In this document: positions 38,008 to 47,590 of the stretch, one piece after another
Numbering within the stretch: the stretch's first letter is position 1
How the letters are laid out: each line of letters starts with the position of its first letter
Assembly (NCBI RefSeq): GCF_014696715.1
Contig: NZ_JACJQO010000006.1
Span: 62,001-126,000 of the forward strand
Direction of reading: 5' to 3'
Source: Pseudanabaena sp. FACHB-2040
GTDB taxonomy: Bacteria; Cyanobacteriota; Cyanobacteriia; Phormidesmidales; Phormidesmidaceae
DNA: 64,000 nucleotides
Notes under the pieces: generated by a model
Database searches by the model: none
Told to the model about the DNA's origin: nothing
Seen by the model: the letters and a program-made list of their open reading frames with translations, nothing else
Translations under genes and position numbers: made by a program

Positions 38008-39510
38008 GTGACTGGAACTCTTCTTAGAACCGATGCCCTGACTCCTCTAGAAGCCTGTGTACAGCAAGAGGGGCGTGCCGAACTGGTTCAGCAAGTGCGA
38101 GCCAAAATCAATGAGCTGGGCATTCAATACATCTACTACCAGTTCATCTCAGTCACCGGGCGCATTGTGGGCAAAGGAGTGCCCGCCGACCACTGGGAAA
38201 CCATTGCCGAGCGAGGCATTCAGCTAGTCTACGGAGCAACGGCCAATCTTTTCCTCGATCGCCACAGCAACTACATCGGCTATGGCCCCGAAGCGTCTGA
38301 ACTAGTCGCCATTCCCGACCCCGAAACCTTCTGCCAGCTGCCCTGGGACAAGCGCGTGGCGCGGGTCTTCTGCACCTGCTTCCGCAACCGGGAAGAACCC
38401 GAAGCCCCTGGCGGCTACCTCACCTCCGACTGCCGAGGCAACCTAAAGCGCATCCACGCCCAGTTCCAGGCCGACCACAACGGGCTACACCTACGCCACG
38501 GCACCGAACCCGAAATGATGTGGCTCAAAAAAGGCCCCGATGGCAAACCCGCAGGCGGTGTGACCAAGCCCAACTGCTACCACATTGACCAGTTTGAGGA
38601 GCTGCGCCCAGTTTTCCTGCGGGTGATCGACTACTGCAAAGCAATGGGCTTGGACATGATTCAGGGCGACCACGAAGATGCCCCGGGCCAGCTTGAGCTG
38701 AACTTCATGTACGATGATGCCCTCAGAACTGCTGACCGCCTCACCACTTACCGCCAGATTTGCTCTCAGGTGGCCCGCGAGTTCAACCTGATCGCCTGCT
38801 TCATGACCAAGCCCTTTATGGGCCTCTCAGCCAACGGCTGTCACCACAACCTATCGCTTTGGTATGGCGGCGAAGACCAAGTCAGCGACTTTGGCTACGA
38901 GTCTCTGCCGGGGATGAGCGGCAGCTTCAGCTACCGCAAAGGCGGCGACAACACCTTCCTGCCCCTACCCGAAAACCATCCAACGCTGCCGGGGCCAACC
39001 GGCCTCAATGCCATTGGCGGCATTATCGATCACCTAGGGGCGCTAACCGCCATCGGCTGCTCCACCGTCAACTCCTATCGTCGCCTCTGGGATACTGGCC
39101 TGTGGGCTCCTGTATATGCCGACTGGGGCTATCAGAACCGCACCTGTGGCCTGCGGGTCTCGGCCCCTGGGCGGTTTGAATACCGGGCCGTAGACTCAAT
39201 GGTCAACCCCTACCTAATGGCCTCAGCCATTCTCAAAGCTTTTGACGACGGCATTAAGCGCAACCTCGACCCCGGTGAACCCGAAACCCGCAATCTCTAT
39301 GAGGCGATGGAAGCCGGTAAGCAGGTGAAAAAGCTGCCCATGTCCCTAGGAGAGGCCCTAGAACGGCTAGCGCAAGATGACGTCATAAAATCGGCCATGC
39401 CCGGCGATATGTACTCGGTCTACACCTGGTACAAGCGTGACGAGTGGGAAAAGTTTCTCGCCACCTCGACGGATTGGGATGTGGAGATGTATATGGACTG
39501 TTTGCCTTAA
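38008..39510 (+). CDS. Glutamine-synthetase-fold amide ligase
   Basis: ATP-dependent ligase of 500 residues with the glutamine synthetase fold. Visible: DHEDAPGQLELNF near residue 225 (Glu/His metal site), FMTKPFMGLSANGCHHNLSL near 260 (ATP and metal His), NSYRRL near 352, and FEYRAVDSMVNPYLMASAIL near 393. It is neither the classical about 470-residue GlnA nor the about 720-residue cyanobacterial GlnN. It could be a GlnT/GmaS-type enzyme making gamma-glutamyl amides, or a variant glutamine synthetase. The start is GTG at 38008 with GAGGGG seven bases before. A two-component operon follows 88 bases downstream. Confidence 0.8.
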   Translation: MTGTLLRTDALTPLEACVQQEGRAELVQQVRAKINELGIQYIYYQFISVTGRIVGKGVPADHWETIAERGIQLVYGATANLFLDRHSNYIGYGPEASELVAIPDPETFCQLPWDKRVARVFCTCFRNREEPEAPGGYLTSDCRGNLKRIHAQFQADHNGLHLRHGTEPEMMWLKKGPDGKPAGGVTKPNCYHIDQFEELRPVFLRVIDYCKAMGLDMIQGDHEDAPGQLELNFMYDDALRTADRLTTYRQICSQVAREFNLIACFMTKPFMGLSANGCHHNLSLWYGGEDQVSDFGYESLPGMSGSFSYRKGGDNTFLPLPENHPTLPGPTGLNAIGGIIDHLGALTAIGCSTVNSYRRLWDTGLWAPVYADWGYQNRTCGLRVSAPGRFEYRAVDSMVNPYLMASAILKAFDDGIKRNLDPGEPETRNLYEAMEAGKQVKKLPMSLGEALERLAQDDVIKSAMPGDMYSVYTWYKRDEWEKFLATSTDWDVEMYMDCLP

Positions 39511-39598
39511 GCAAAGCTCGCTGCAAGCAAAGATTTACGCTCAATCGGCTAGCCTGGGACAATCAGGGGCACAATACGAATAGTGCTGTCTGAGGGAT

Positions 39599-41797
39599 AT
39601 GACACAGCCAGGATCTCCTTCTATCCTATCTAGGTTGGAGCCAGCCATTGATCGTCGCCCGTTGACAGTTGAGCCGTCGCTGTCGTTGGCTGATGCGATC
39701 GCAATTATGGCCAAGGCTCAGAGTAGCTGCACTGCCCCCAGCCTGAATCTGCCGCTTGAGATTGCCCTGAAAAACCAGGCCCGAGCCAGTGTGGTGTGGG
39801 TGGTTGAAGGGTCGCAGCTAGTGGGTCAGTTTACTGAGCAAGAAGCTTTGGCTGCCATTGCCTCCGGCCGGGATTTGTCCGGGATGGCGCTGGCTGACGG
39901 CATGGGGGAGATTGCCCTGGCGGTCAACCCGGCAGACTTGCCAGACAGTTTTGCCGTTTTGGCCCTGCTGCGTCAGCAGCAGCTGCGTCACCTACCCATG
40001 GTGGACGAGCAGGGGCACTTTTCAGGCATGGCAACAATTGAAACGCTGCGGGCGGCGCTGCAGCTCGACCATTTGCTCAAGGCGCTGCCCTTAGCCGATG
40101 CTATGTTGGCTCCTGGTTTGCAGGCCCCGGCTACGGCTGCGATCGCAGCCGTAGCCCAGCAGATGGTGGCCACCGGGCAGGACAGCGTCATGCTTTGGGG
40201 TGAAGCAGAGGCAAACCCTCAATGGGTCGGACTGCTGCTGGCCCAAGATGTACTTCAGCTCGAAATGCTGGGTCTGGATCTGAACCGAACTCAGGCTCAA
40301 GCAGTGATGCGGCCTACCCTGCCCAACTTTGCGCCCGAAGAAAAGGTGCTGGTTGCCTACTGGCACATGCAGCAGCAGCAGGCACAGCGCTGCCTGGTTA
40401 TGCAGGCAGCAGGAGACCTGGCCGGTCAGGTGACCTTTACCAGTTTTCTAACAACCCTTGATCTGGACTTGCTGCGTGGGGTTGAACTTGAGCTGCAAGA
40501 GTCCATCCAAACCTTTGCCAACCGCCCTAGCCCAAAGGCATCAGATCCACTTTCAGGAGCTACAGCCAGCCCAGACGGCATTGAAGGACTGCGCGAACAG
40601 CTAGAGTCTAGCCAGCTGCTGGCAGCGATGGCTATGCACATCCGAGAGTCGCTGCAGATTAGCGAAATTCTTCAAACGGCAGTCGATGAGGTGCGCCAGT
40701 TCCTACAAACCGAGCGGGTGCTAATTTACCGGTTCAACCCCGACATGAGCGGTACGGTAGTCGTAGAGTCCGTGGCCGATGGCTGGCAGCCCGCCCTCAA
40801 CAGCACAGTACGCGATGCCTGCTTTGGCAAAAACTATGCCCATGCCTACAAGGAGGGCCGCACTCAGGTCGTCGATGACATTTACACCGCCGGATTGACC
40901 CAATGCCACATCGACATTTTGGTGATTTATGATGTCAGGGCTAGTTTGGTCGTGCCGATTTTGCAGGGCGATCATCTGTGGGGTTTGCTGTGCGCCTACC
41001 ACTGCTCTGCGCCTAAGCACTGGCGAACATTTGAGGTGGAGTTGCTGAAACAGCTGGCGACTCACATTGCGATCGCTATTCAGCAGTCTGAACTCTATGA
41101 GCAAATCCAGAGCGAACTGGCCGAACGTAAACGAGCCGAGGAACAGCTCAAATCCTCTTTGCGAGAAAAAGAAGCTCTCATCAAGGAGATCCATCATCGC
41201 GTCAAAAACAACTTGCAGATTATTTCTAGCGTGCTCAGGTTGCAGTCTGACTTCGTGCGCGATAAGAAGGTCATGGCCCTGTTTAACGACAGCCAGAACC
41301 GCATTCGCTCAATGGCCCTAATCCATGAAAAGCTTTACCAGTCCCGCGATCTGCTGCGGATTAGCATGGCTGAGTACGTGCAGGACCTAGCCCACAACCT
41401 GCTATCGTCCTACGTGGCTAGCTCACAGAGAATCCAACTTCAGATTCAAGCAGAGTCTATCTGGTTGAACATAGATACCGCCATTCCCTGTGGTTTAATC
41501 ATCAACGAACTCGTTTCTAACGCGTTAAAACATGCCTTTCCCGATCCCCATCGCTCAGATAATCATGTCTGGGTAACGATGAGGCAGAGAAAGGAGGGGG
41601 ACTTTACCCTTATAGTTAGGGATAACGGCATTGGGTTGCCTACAGGGTTAGACTTCAAAAATACAGAGTCTTTGGGTTTAGAGTTGGTTTGTATTTTTAC
41701 CGAGCAACTAGAAGGCAGTATTGAACTGGCTGACAGCGAGGGAACCCAGTTTGTAGTCACCTTTAATGAGATAGGAGACTTGGCAAGGGATACCTAA
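39599..41797 (+). CDS. Sensor histidine kinase with CBS repeats, bilin-type GAF and HisKA_2
   Basis: Soluble sensor kinase of 732 residues. The first about 310 residues contain up to four CBS-like units ([34 protein letters not shown], then a second degenerate pair), which often bind adenine nucleotides. The GAF domain (about 345-505) has [28 protein letters not shown] and [17 protein letters not shown]; Cys436-His437 is where cyanobacteriochromes attach bilin. The kinase part is HisKA_2 type: [20 protein letters not shown] (His532/533), then a HATPase with [12 protein letters not shown] and DNGIGLP. ATG 39599 has GAGGGAT before it. The partner regulator starts one base after the stop. Confidence 0.9.
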   Translation: MTQPGSPSILSRLEPAIDRRPLTVEPSLSLADAIAIMAKAQSSCTAPSLNLPLEIALKNQARASVVWVVEGSQLVGQFTEQEALAAIASGRDLSGMALADGMGEIALAVNPADLPDSFAVLALLRQQQLRHLPMVDEQGHFSGMATIETLRAALQLDHLLKALPLADAMLAPGLQAPATAAIAAVAQQMVATGQDSVMLWGEAEANPQWVGLLLAQDVLQLEMLGLDLNRTQAQAVMRPTLPNFAPEEKVLVAYWHMQQQQAQRCLVMQAAGDLAGQVTFTSFLTTLDLDLLRGVELELQESIQTFANRPSPKASDPLSGATASPDGIEGLREQLESSQLLAAMAMHIRESLQISEILQTAVDEVRQFLQTERVLIYRFNPDMSGTVVVESVADGWQPALNSTVRDACFGKNYAHAYKEGRTQVVDDIYTAGLTQCHIDILVIYDVRASLVVPILQGDHLWGLLCAYHCSAPKHWRTFEVELLKQLATHIAIAIQQSELYEQIQSELAERKRAEEQLKSSLREKEALIKEIHHRVKNNLQIISSVLRLQSDFVRDKKVMALFNDSQNRIRSMALIHEKLYQSRDLLRISMAEYVQDLAHNLLSSYVASSQRIQLQIQAESIWLNIDTAIPCGLIINELVSNALKHAFPDPHRSDNHVWVTMRQRKEGDFTLIVRDNGIGLPTGLDFKNTESLGLELVCIFTEQLEGSIELADSEGTQFVVTFNEIGDLARDT

Positions 41798-41798
41798 T

Positions 41799-42914
41799 AT
41801 GGCTGGAGAAAAAATTCTAGTCGTAGAAGATGAGCGCGTTGTCGCTAGAGACATTGAAAAGCGCCTCAAAAACCTTGGCTATCAAGTCCCTGCCTCTGTC
41901 GCATCAGGTGAAGCAGCACTGATAAAAGTAGCAGAGCTACAGCCCGATTTGGTGCTGATGGATATTCAGCTTAGAGGGGCTCTAGACGGCATCGCAACGG
42001 CCGAGCAAATTCGCGCCGATTTTGATATACCTGTTATCTATCTCACAGCCTTTGCCGACGAGGACACGCTGCAGCGCGCCAAAGCCAGCGAACCCTTTGG
42101 TTACATTGTCAAACCCTTTGACGAAAAAGACCTGCACGTCACGATCGAAGTTGCTTTTCGGCGGCGTCTGGCTGAAGCCGCCATTCGAGTAGCTCTGGAA
42201 AAAGAAAAAGAGCTCAGTGAATTGAAGTCCCGCTTCTGGTCAATGATCATTCACGAGTTCCGCAACCCTTTGACCTCAATTTTGTCCTCAGCTCAACTGC
42301 TAGAACTTCACGGGCACCGCCTATCCGACGACCGCAAGCAGGAGTACCTCGGCCTCATTCAAAATTCGGTTAGGGCAATCAACCAGCTAATGAATGACAC
42401 GCTGACGATTGTTCAGACTGAAAAGAGCGATCTTGAATTTAATCCGGCTTCCCTTGATCTAGAAGCGTTTTGCAGAGATTTAGTCGAAGAAATTCAGTTC
42501 AATGTTCAGTCGAACCACCGCATTATATTTACCCTTCGAGGTAACTGTGATGACTACTGCCTCGACCGAAAACTCCTATGGCATATTTTGACCAACCTGC
42601 TTTCTAATGCCGTCAAATATTCTCCTTTAGGAGGAGAGATTTACCTGAATCTAATTTGTACTGAGCAAGAGGTTGTTTTCCAGGTCAGAGATAAAGGCAT
42701 TGGCATTCCTTCAGAGACTCAGACCCACTTGTTTGAGCCCTTCCACCGGGCTACCAACGTTGGCAACATTCCTGGCACCGGGCTAGGGCTGACGCTGGTA
42801 CGAAAGTGCCTAGACCTACACAGTGGTCATATTGAGGTGGAGAGTGAAGTAGGCCAAGGCTCAACCTTTACTGTGCGGTTTTATTCTGCCTGCGCCATCA
42901 GCCAGCGGCACTGA
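41799..42914 (+). CDS. Response regulator-histidine kinase hybrid (REC-HisKA-HATPase)
   Basis: Protein of 371 residues with a receiver domain in front of a kinase. REC: ILVVEDERVVARDIEKRL, phospho-acceptor in LVLMDIQLRG (Asp55), YIVKPFDEKDL. Kinase: MIIHEFRNPLTSILSSAQLL (His152), NLLSNAVKYSPLGGE, DKGIGIPSE and GTGLGLTLVRKCLDLH. The REC is of the type usually paired with HisKA_2 kinases, so the upstream kinase probably phosphorylates Asp55 and thereby controls this kinase's output. Only one base separates the genes. No DNA-binding regulator is adjacent to receive the final phosphate. Confidence 0.93.
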   Translation: MAGEKILVVEDERVVARDIEKRLKNLGYQVPASVASGEAALIKVAELQPDLVLMDIQLRGALDGIATAEQIRADFDIPVIYLTAFADEDTLQRAKASEPFGYIVKPFDEKDLHVTIEVAFRRRLAEAAIRVALEKEKELSELKSRFWSMIIHEFRNPLTSILSSAQLLELHGHRLSDDRKQEYLGLIQNSVRAINQLMNDTLTIVQTEKSDLEFNPASLDLEAFCRDLVEEIQFNVQSNHRIIFTLRGNCDDYCLDRKLLWHILTNLLSNAVKYSPLGGEIYLNLICTEQEVVFQVRDKGIGIPSETQTHLFEPFHRATNVGNIPGTGLGLTLVRKCLDLHSGHIEVESEVGQGSTFTVRFYSACAISQRH

Positions 42915-42959
42915 AGGGCCTTTCTTGGAATTGAGAGGAGCGAGTTTAGAAGCGCAAGC

Positions 42960-43724
42960 CTAAGGATTGACGACTGGAACCTCTCGGCTGGTGGCTTCAA
43001 ACAGAGGTTTGGATTCAAAGCCCAGCGGACCTGAAACCAAAGACGTGGGAAAGGTTTCAACCTGGTGATTGTATTGAGAGACGGCCTGGTTGTAGCGCAT
43101 TCGCTCGGTGGCAATGCGGTTTTCGGTGCCAGCCAATTCGTCCTGCAGCCCGATATAGAGCTGGCTAGACTGAAACTGGGGAGAAGACAGCACCGTGGTC
43201 TGAAACTGGGTAAGTGCCTGGTTCACCTGTTCGGCAGCGGCAAGTTTTTCGGGTTGGCCGACAGCGTTTTCATACTCCTGGCGGGCTTGGGTTAGCTGGG
43301 TTACGAGAGCCTGTTCCTGCTGAGCAGCGCTGCGGGTAACGTTGACTAGATTGGGAATCAGATCAGCCCGGCGTTGAAACTGGTTCTCTACTTGAGCCCA
43401 GGCGAGGTCAACGGTTTGAGCAGAGGCAGACAGGCTGTTGTAGGTCAGGGCTCCCCAGCCCAGCAGGGCAGCCCCAAGGGCTAACCCGCCTAGGGTCAAG
43501 AATTTCTGGTGCTGCCTGGCCCGCTCTTTAAGCTCGCGGGTCTCTTCCTCGCGGGCCTGCAGCTGATTTAGGGCTTTTTGAATGAATTCTGGGGGAATAC
43601 TGGCATCAGATCCCGCCTGCACTAGCTCTTCAACGGTATAACTCTGATTTTGCCGGGCATAGAGCCGAGCTGCAAGTTCAAAGACTTCTGAAGCCTTGTC
43701 TTCGGGAATACGAAGGTCTGCCAT
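42960..43724 (-). CDS. LemA-family protein with N-terminal extension
   Basis: Membrane-anchored protein of 254 residues. Residues 1-75 form a hydrophilic helical extension not found in short LemA proteins (PEDKASEVFELAARLYA, SIPPEFIQKALNQLQAREEE). A TM helix follows at about 77-97 (FLTLGGLALGAALLGWGALT), then the LemA core: VDLAWAQVENQFQRRADLIP, NLVNVTRSAAQQE and ENRIATERMRYNQAVSQYN. The typical order LemA plus TPM-domain protein is preserved here, though divergently transcribed; the TPM gene starts 109 bases away. LemA proteins are associated with envelope stress and protein quality control; exact role unknown. Confidence 0.92.
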   Translation of the reverse strand: MADLRIPEDKASEVFELAARLYARQNQSYTVEELVQAGSDASIPPEFIQKALNQLQAREEETRELKERARQHQKFLTLGGLALGAALLGWGALTYNSLSASAQTVDLAWAQVENQFQRRADLIPNLVNVTRSAAQQEQALVTQLTQARQEYENAVGQPEKLAAAEQVNQALTQFQTTVLSSPQFQSSQLYIGLQDELAGTENRIATERMRYNQAVSQYNHQVETFPTSLVSGPLGFESKPLFEATSREVPVVNP

Positions 43725-43833
43725 AGTAGACGCGGGTGGGAATAATGATGGCTAAGGATGGAGTGCCCAATCATACTTTTATCAAGGCTGCTTTAAGGGC
43801 TGTCAGGGCTCAGAACGCAGATTCTTATAGTTT

Positions 43834-45237
43834 ATGGGTAAACAATTACTAAGAGCTTTTTGCCTGGTTATCTGTGCTGTTTTTTTAGTACAGCCAGCGT
43901 GGGCCGTCTCAGTGGATCAGGTGCCCAATCCCCGGCAGGTTAATGGCGGTTGGGTGACAGACCTGGCTGATTTGCTCAGTTCTCAGGCTGAAGGCGAGAT
44001 TAATCGAATGATTTCTAACCTACAAGCAACCAACGGCAGCGAAGTAGCGGTGGTCACGCTGGAGTTGGTACCTGCAGATACCACGCCCAAAGCGTTTGCC
44101 ACTGAGCTCTTTAACCAGTGGGGCATTGGGGCGGCTGGGCAGGACAATGGCGTTCTGTTTTTGGTTTCCCTGGGGGACCGCCGCTTTGAGATCGAGACAG
44201 GCTATGGGGCAGAAGCCTACTTGCCCGACGCTCGGGTAGGCCGTATTCGCGATCAGACAATTTTGCCCTATTTTCGCCAGGAGAATTACGAGCAAGGCAT
44301 CTTGGCGGGCACAGAGGAGATTGTCAATACGCTGGCGACTGCCTCCTTTGACCCAGCCTCTGCTGCCCCTGAACCAGTAATACCTTGGGCTATGAATGGT
44401 CTAGCTGCTTTAGTTGGCGGGGGCGGCTCACTGCTGAGCTTTGCGCGGCTAAAGTCACGGGCAAACCGCACTGAATTTGTTGCCCCCGAGGGCTATACGC
44501 GGCTCAACGACCTGCAGTTTGATGGCAGCGTGCTGGGATTGAGTTGGGCCACAGCTTTTATGGTGATGTTTGCGATCGCAGCTCTAGCCGTACCTGTTTT
44601 CACCACCGCTTCAGTGTTCAGCCTATTTTCTCTAGTTCCGGCTGTTTTTATTAGCTTGGTGGGGGCTGTGGTCCTAGGCCCTATCTTGACAGCGGCGGCC
44701 CGAGGGGGAAAGCGGTCAAGTCAGCATCGTCCGTTGTCCTGTGCCGTTTCTCGCAACCCTATGCAGCCGGTGGCGGCTGACGTGTTAGAGCAGCGGCTGA
44801 CCCATCCTGAGCTGGTGGCCCAGTCTTTGGGCAGTGTGCGGTTTGAGGGCTGGATCTGTCCGGTGTGCCATCCCGATGGCCCTCAGCCCCACTCTCCTAA
44901 CTCAGATCGCACGGCTGACCTGCATATCTTTGGCTATGAGCAGCCCAGCCGCTACAGCCTATGCCCTCAGTGCCAGGAAAAGACAGTGTCAAGCCAAACG
45001 CACAAAATCCGCAGAGCAACGACGCATCGAACCGGCCTAGAGCGCACCGATTATGCTTGTCAGGCCTGTGATTATAAGGATTCTAAGGAGCGGGTCCTTC
45101 CCCGGCTGCCGCCGCCTGTAGTCGTTAGCGGTGGGCCTCCCAGCGGCGGTGGCGGCTTTGGCGGTGGCGGCAGCTCAGGCGGAGGTAGCTTCGGCGGCGG
45201 CAGTTCAGGCGGAGGTGGTGCAGGCGGGAGTTGGTAA
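43834..45237 (+). CDS. TPM-domain membrane protein with Cys-rich insert and Gly-rich tail
   Basis: Protein of 467 residues. A signal peptide ends near AWA (about 25). The TPM domain spans about 28-155 (WVTDLADLLSSQAEGEINRM, EVAVVTLE, NGVLFLVSLGDRRFEIETGY, AYLPDARVGRIRD). Hydrophobic helices lie near 190-207 and 235-290. Then comes a Cys-rich stretch with CPVCHPDG near 347, CPQCQEK near 383 and CQACDYKD near 410, likely a metal-binding ribbon, and a tail of Gly/Ser ending in GGAGGSW. TPM relatives include the plant thylakoid protein TLP18.3/Psb32 involved in photosystem II repair. It pairs with divergent LemA. Confidence 0.88.
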   Translation: MGKQLLRAFCLVICAVFLVQPAWAVSVDQVPNPRQVNGGWVTDLADLLSSQAEGEINRMISNLQATNGSEVAVVTLELVPADTTPKAFATELFNQWGIGAAGQDNGVLFLVSLGDRRFEIETGYGAEAYLPDARVGRIRDQTILPYFRQENYEQGILAGTEEIVNTLATASFDPASAAPEPVIPWAMNGLAALVGGGGSLLSFARLKSRANRTEFVAPEGYTRLNDLQFDGSVLGLSWATAFMVMFAIAALAVPVFTTASVFSLFSLVPAVFISLVGAVVLGPILTAAARGGKRSSQHRPLSCAVSRNPMQPVAADVLEQRLTHPELVAQSLGSVRFEGWICPVCHPDGPQPHSPNSDRTADLHIFGYEQPSRYSLCPQCQEKTVSSQTHKIRRATTHRTGLERTDYACQACDYKDSKERVLPRLPPPVVVSGGPPSGGGGFGGGGSSGGGSFGGGSSGGGGAGGSW

Positions 45238-45257
45238 CCTATCCCACTTCTAGTCAT

Positions 45258-45295
45258 GCGACAATCAGCCTTAACCTAAGGCCAGAGACTGTCGC
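45258..45295. terminator. Nested hairpin between convergent TPM and glcE genes
   Basis: Outer arms GCGACA (45258-45263) and TGTCGC (45290-45295); inner arms GCCTTA (45268-45273) and TAAGGC (45277-45282) around ACC. It sits directly at the glcE stop and 20 bases after the TPM stop. No T-run, so its role as a two-way terminator is tentative. Confidence 0.4.
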
Positions 45296-45296
45296 T

Positions 45297-46610
45297 CTAA
45301 ATACCTCCAACAAAGCGTCCTGGGCTGAGCAGCCGTTCTGGGTCAAACTGCTGCTTTAGGCCGCGCATCAGGTCCAGTGCATTGCCAGGATAGCCCCATA
45401 CGTCCACCGCCTGCTTCAGGGCCATCGGTGCTGTCAACACGGTTAGGTAGCCAGCGGCGGCTTCACAATGCGATCGCAACTTCAGCACCCTCTCGGGGAC
45501 AGCAGCCTCCCCCTCCAACCGAATCTGGCCAACCCCACTGCTGGCATGAATGCGGCCTAAACTACCCGCTTCACCTTGAAGCTGCTCCAGCAGGCTGACG
45601 GCAGCTTCGGGCAGAACGCCGACTTTTACAATCACGACCGGGTTTTCGGTCTGTTCGGCAAAGACCTGAGCTCCACTCTGCTGCCAGAACCGAGCATCAG
45701 CCTCGCCGGTCAATACCTGTCCCACCAGATTCTGGGCCTGGCCCAGCGCCAGCAGCCGCTGCACCTGCTCCTCCACCCCCGCCGTAATTGACTGAAACCG
45801 AGCCGCCAGACCAAAGTCCTGCTGACCTAGTGCCGCCATAAGAGCCGGAGAGAGCACATCTAAAGCGACAGGAGTGAGGGCCGAAAGCCGTAGGGTTTGG
45901 CTAAGCTGGTTAACCGCCGTTGCCGAGCCAGAGAAAACGACAGTTTGAGAAGCTTCTTGAACCGGGTAAGTGCGAAAGGTGACCTGAAAAAGAATACCGA
46001 GGGTGCCGTAGGAGCCGGTCATAAGCTTCATCAGATCGTATCCGGCCACATTCTTGACCACGCGCCCACCGGCCTTAGCAATCTGGCCGTCATGGCGAAC
46101 CCAAGAAAGCCCAATCAGCAGATCCCGAATGCCGCCGTAACGCTGTCGCAGAGATCCAGCATCGCCTGTGGCGATCAGTCCGGCCAGGGTGGCTTGCTGG
46201 GGGTAAGCCGGATCAAGAGGAAGCATCTGGTTAGCCGCTGCCAGAGTCTGCTGCAGTTCGGCCAGGGTTAGCCCCGCCTCTGCGGTCACGGTCAAATCTC
46301 CCACCGCATGATCAATGATGCGGTTTAGGCGGCGAGTGCTGACGACCAGATCAATGCTCTCGGCCAGACCGCCCCAGCCCAGCTTGCTGCCGCTACCGCA
46401 AGGCAGCACCCGCCAGCGGTTTTGATAGGCGCAGGCCATCACGTCCGCAAGCTGGGCCTGGGTCGTGGGGCAAACCAGTGCCTGAGGCGGAGCTTGGGAA
46501 CCTAACGCGGCCTGGATGGGAGCCTGTTGTTCCGGCGCTATAGCATCCCAGGGAGTGACATCTGTTCCCAGGGCTTTGAGGGAGGTAATAAGGTCAGACA
46601 TTGAGGGCAA
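45297..46610 (-). CDS. glcE: Glycolate dehydrogenase FAD-binding subunit GlcE
   Basis: FAD-linked subunit of the glycolate dehydrogenase of cyanobacterial photorespiration, 437 residues. The FAD-binding region (PCGSGSKLGWGGLAESIDLV, GDLTVTAEAGLTLAELQQTL, LPLDPAYPQQATLAGLIATG, GGRVVKNVAGYDLMKLMTGS, YGTLGILFQVTFR) is clear. The C-terminus is shorter than in GlcD, as expected for GlcE. glcD and glcF are not in the window. Start could also be the ATG at 46601. Confidence 0.9.
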   Translation of the reverse strand: MPSMSDLITSLKALGTDVTPWDAIAPEQQAPIQAALGSQAPPQALVCPTTQAQLADVMACAYQNRWRVLPCGSGSKLGWGGLAESIDLVVSTRRLNRIIDHAVGDLTVTAEAGLTLAELQQTLAAANQMLPLDPAYPQQATLAGLIATGDAGSLRQRYGGIRDLLIGLSWVRHDGQIAKAGGRVVKNVAGYDLMKLMTGSYGTLGILFQVTFRTYPVQEASQTVVFSGSATAVNQLSQTLRLSALTPVALDVLSPALMAALGQQDFGLAARFQSITAGVEEQVQRLLALGQAQNLVGQVLTGEADARFWQQSGAQVFAEQTENPVVIVKVGVLPEAAVSLLEQLQGEAGSLGRIHASSGVGQIRLEGEAAVPERVLKLRSHCEAAAGYLTVLTAPMALKQAVDVWGYPGNALDLMRGLKQQFDPERLLSPGRFVGGI

Positions 46611-46767
46611 GCGAAGGAGCTAATCTCATTCAATAATTCAATGGCTCTCGGCACAACGTCGAGAGCCACTAAAACTGGGCAGCTAGTTTTAAGCTCAAGC
46701 TAGAAGGTCGGCAGGCAAAGCTTAAAACGCAAGCCGTCAGAAGCTTTACCTAACCCGCCATTTCCTG

Positions 46768-47571
46768 CTAGTCAATGCTAATTGAGGTGGGACCGCTGCC
46801 GCTGGATCGGTTGCTGGCAGGAGTCGCTTCTTGAATTTTGCGGTAGTCAGCATAGAGACGATCGCGCCATTCAAAAAAGGGCCGAAAGGCGGGGTCATCG
46901 ACCAGGCCAGGGACGCCCTTATCGCAGATACCTGGAGGCAAGTCCACGTAGCGACTGGGCGGAAACTTGATATACATGGTCAGACCTGCGACGGCAAAGT
47001 CAGCCAGGGTCGGATAGTCTGACACTAGATAGGGCCTGGTTTGCAGAATCAGGCAGAGAGCTTCTAAGTTCTGCTTGAGGGCATCGGTAGCCGACTTTAC
47101 AGCATCAGCCCCAAAGCCAATGCCGGTGCTCAGCAGGTTGAGCACATCCCCCGGCACCGAACTTACCAAATTGCGAAGCAGGTCGGGGGCGGAGCTAGGC
47201 AGAATCGCGGTGCGAAAGTTAGGGTGCTGGTTAAACGCCCCAATCATGGCCTTACGCGCATTAAGACCAATAGACTCGTCGGCCCACTCCTCCATCAGCA
47301 GGCACAGGCCCTTACCTAGAGGATCGACTGGCAAAATGGGACGCTCGGGATAGTTGCTTTCGAGGTAGTTTGCGATCGCAGTTGAGTCAGCTACCACCGA
47401 ATCGCCGTCTTTCAATACGGGCACTAAGCGCTGGCCTGATAGGCGGAATAGATCGATTTGCCCAACGCCAGGGGTAACTTCAATCTTGCGATAGGGCAGC
47501 TGTTTGTAGTCCAGAATTAGGCGAACTTTTTCGCAGTAATGAGAGGCTTCAAACTGATACAGCTCTAGCAT
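46768..47571 (-). CDS. Glutathione S-transferase family protein
   Basis: Cytoplasmic transferase-like protein of 267 residues. The N-terminal thioredoxin-like domain has MLELYQFEASHYCEKVRLIL (possible active Cys13), LVPVLKDGDSVVADSTAIAN with the cis-Pro and the glutathione-binding Asp-Ser, and NYPERPILP. The C-terminal helical domain (about 85-255) has LVSDYPTLADFAVAGLTMYI. It is longer than common GSTs by an insert of about 30 residues near 115-150. Substrate unknown. The gene starts 19 bases after the DUF4230 gene stop, so the two are likely co-transcribed. Confidence 0.88.
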   Translation of the reverse strand: MLELYQFEASHYCEKVRLILDYKQLPYRKIEVTPGVGQIDLFRLSGQRLVPVLKDGDSVVADSTAIANYLESNYPERPILPVDPLGKGLCLLMEEWADESIGLNARKAMIGAFNQHPNFRTAILPSSAPDLLRNLVSSVPGDVLNLLSTGIGFGADAVKSATDALKQNLEALCLILQTRPYLVSDYPTLADFAVAGLTMYIKFPPSRYVDLPPGICDKGVPGLVDDPAFRPFFEWRDRLYADYRKIQEATPASNRSSGSGPTSISID

Positions 47572-47590
47572 AGAGAGTCCTCAGGCACGC

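Noticed and set aside
40721-41197. 158-codon minus-strand open frame
   Set aside because: Antisense to the GAF domain of the CBS-GAF kinase; no family resemblance.
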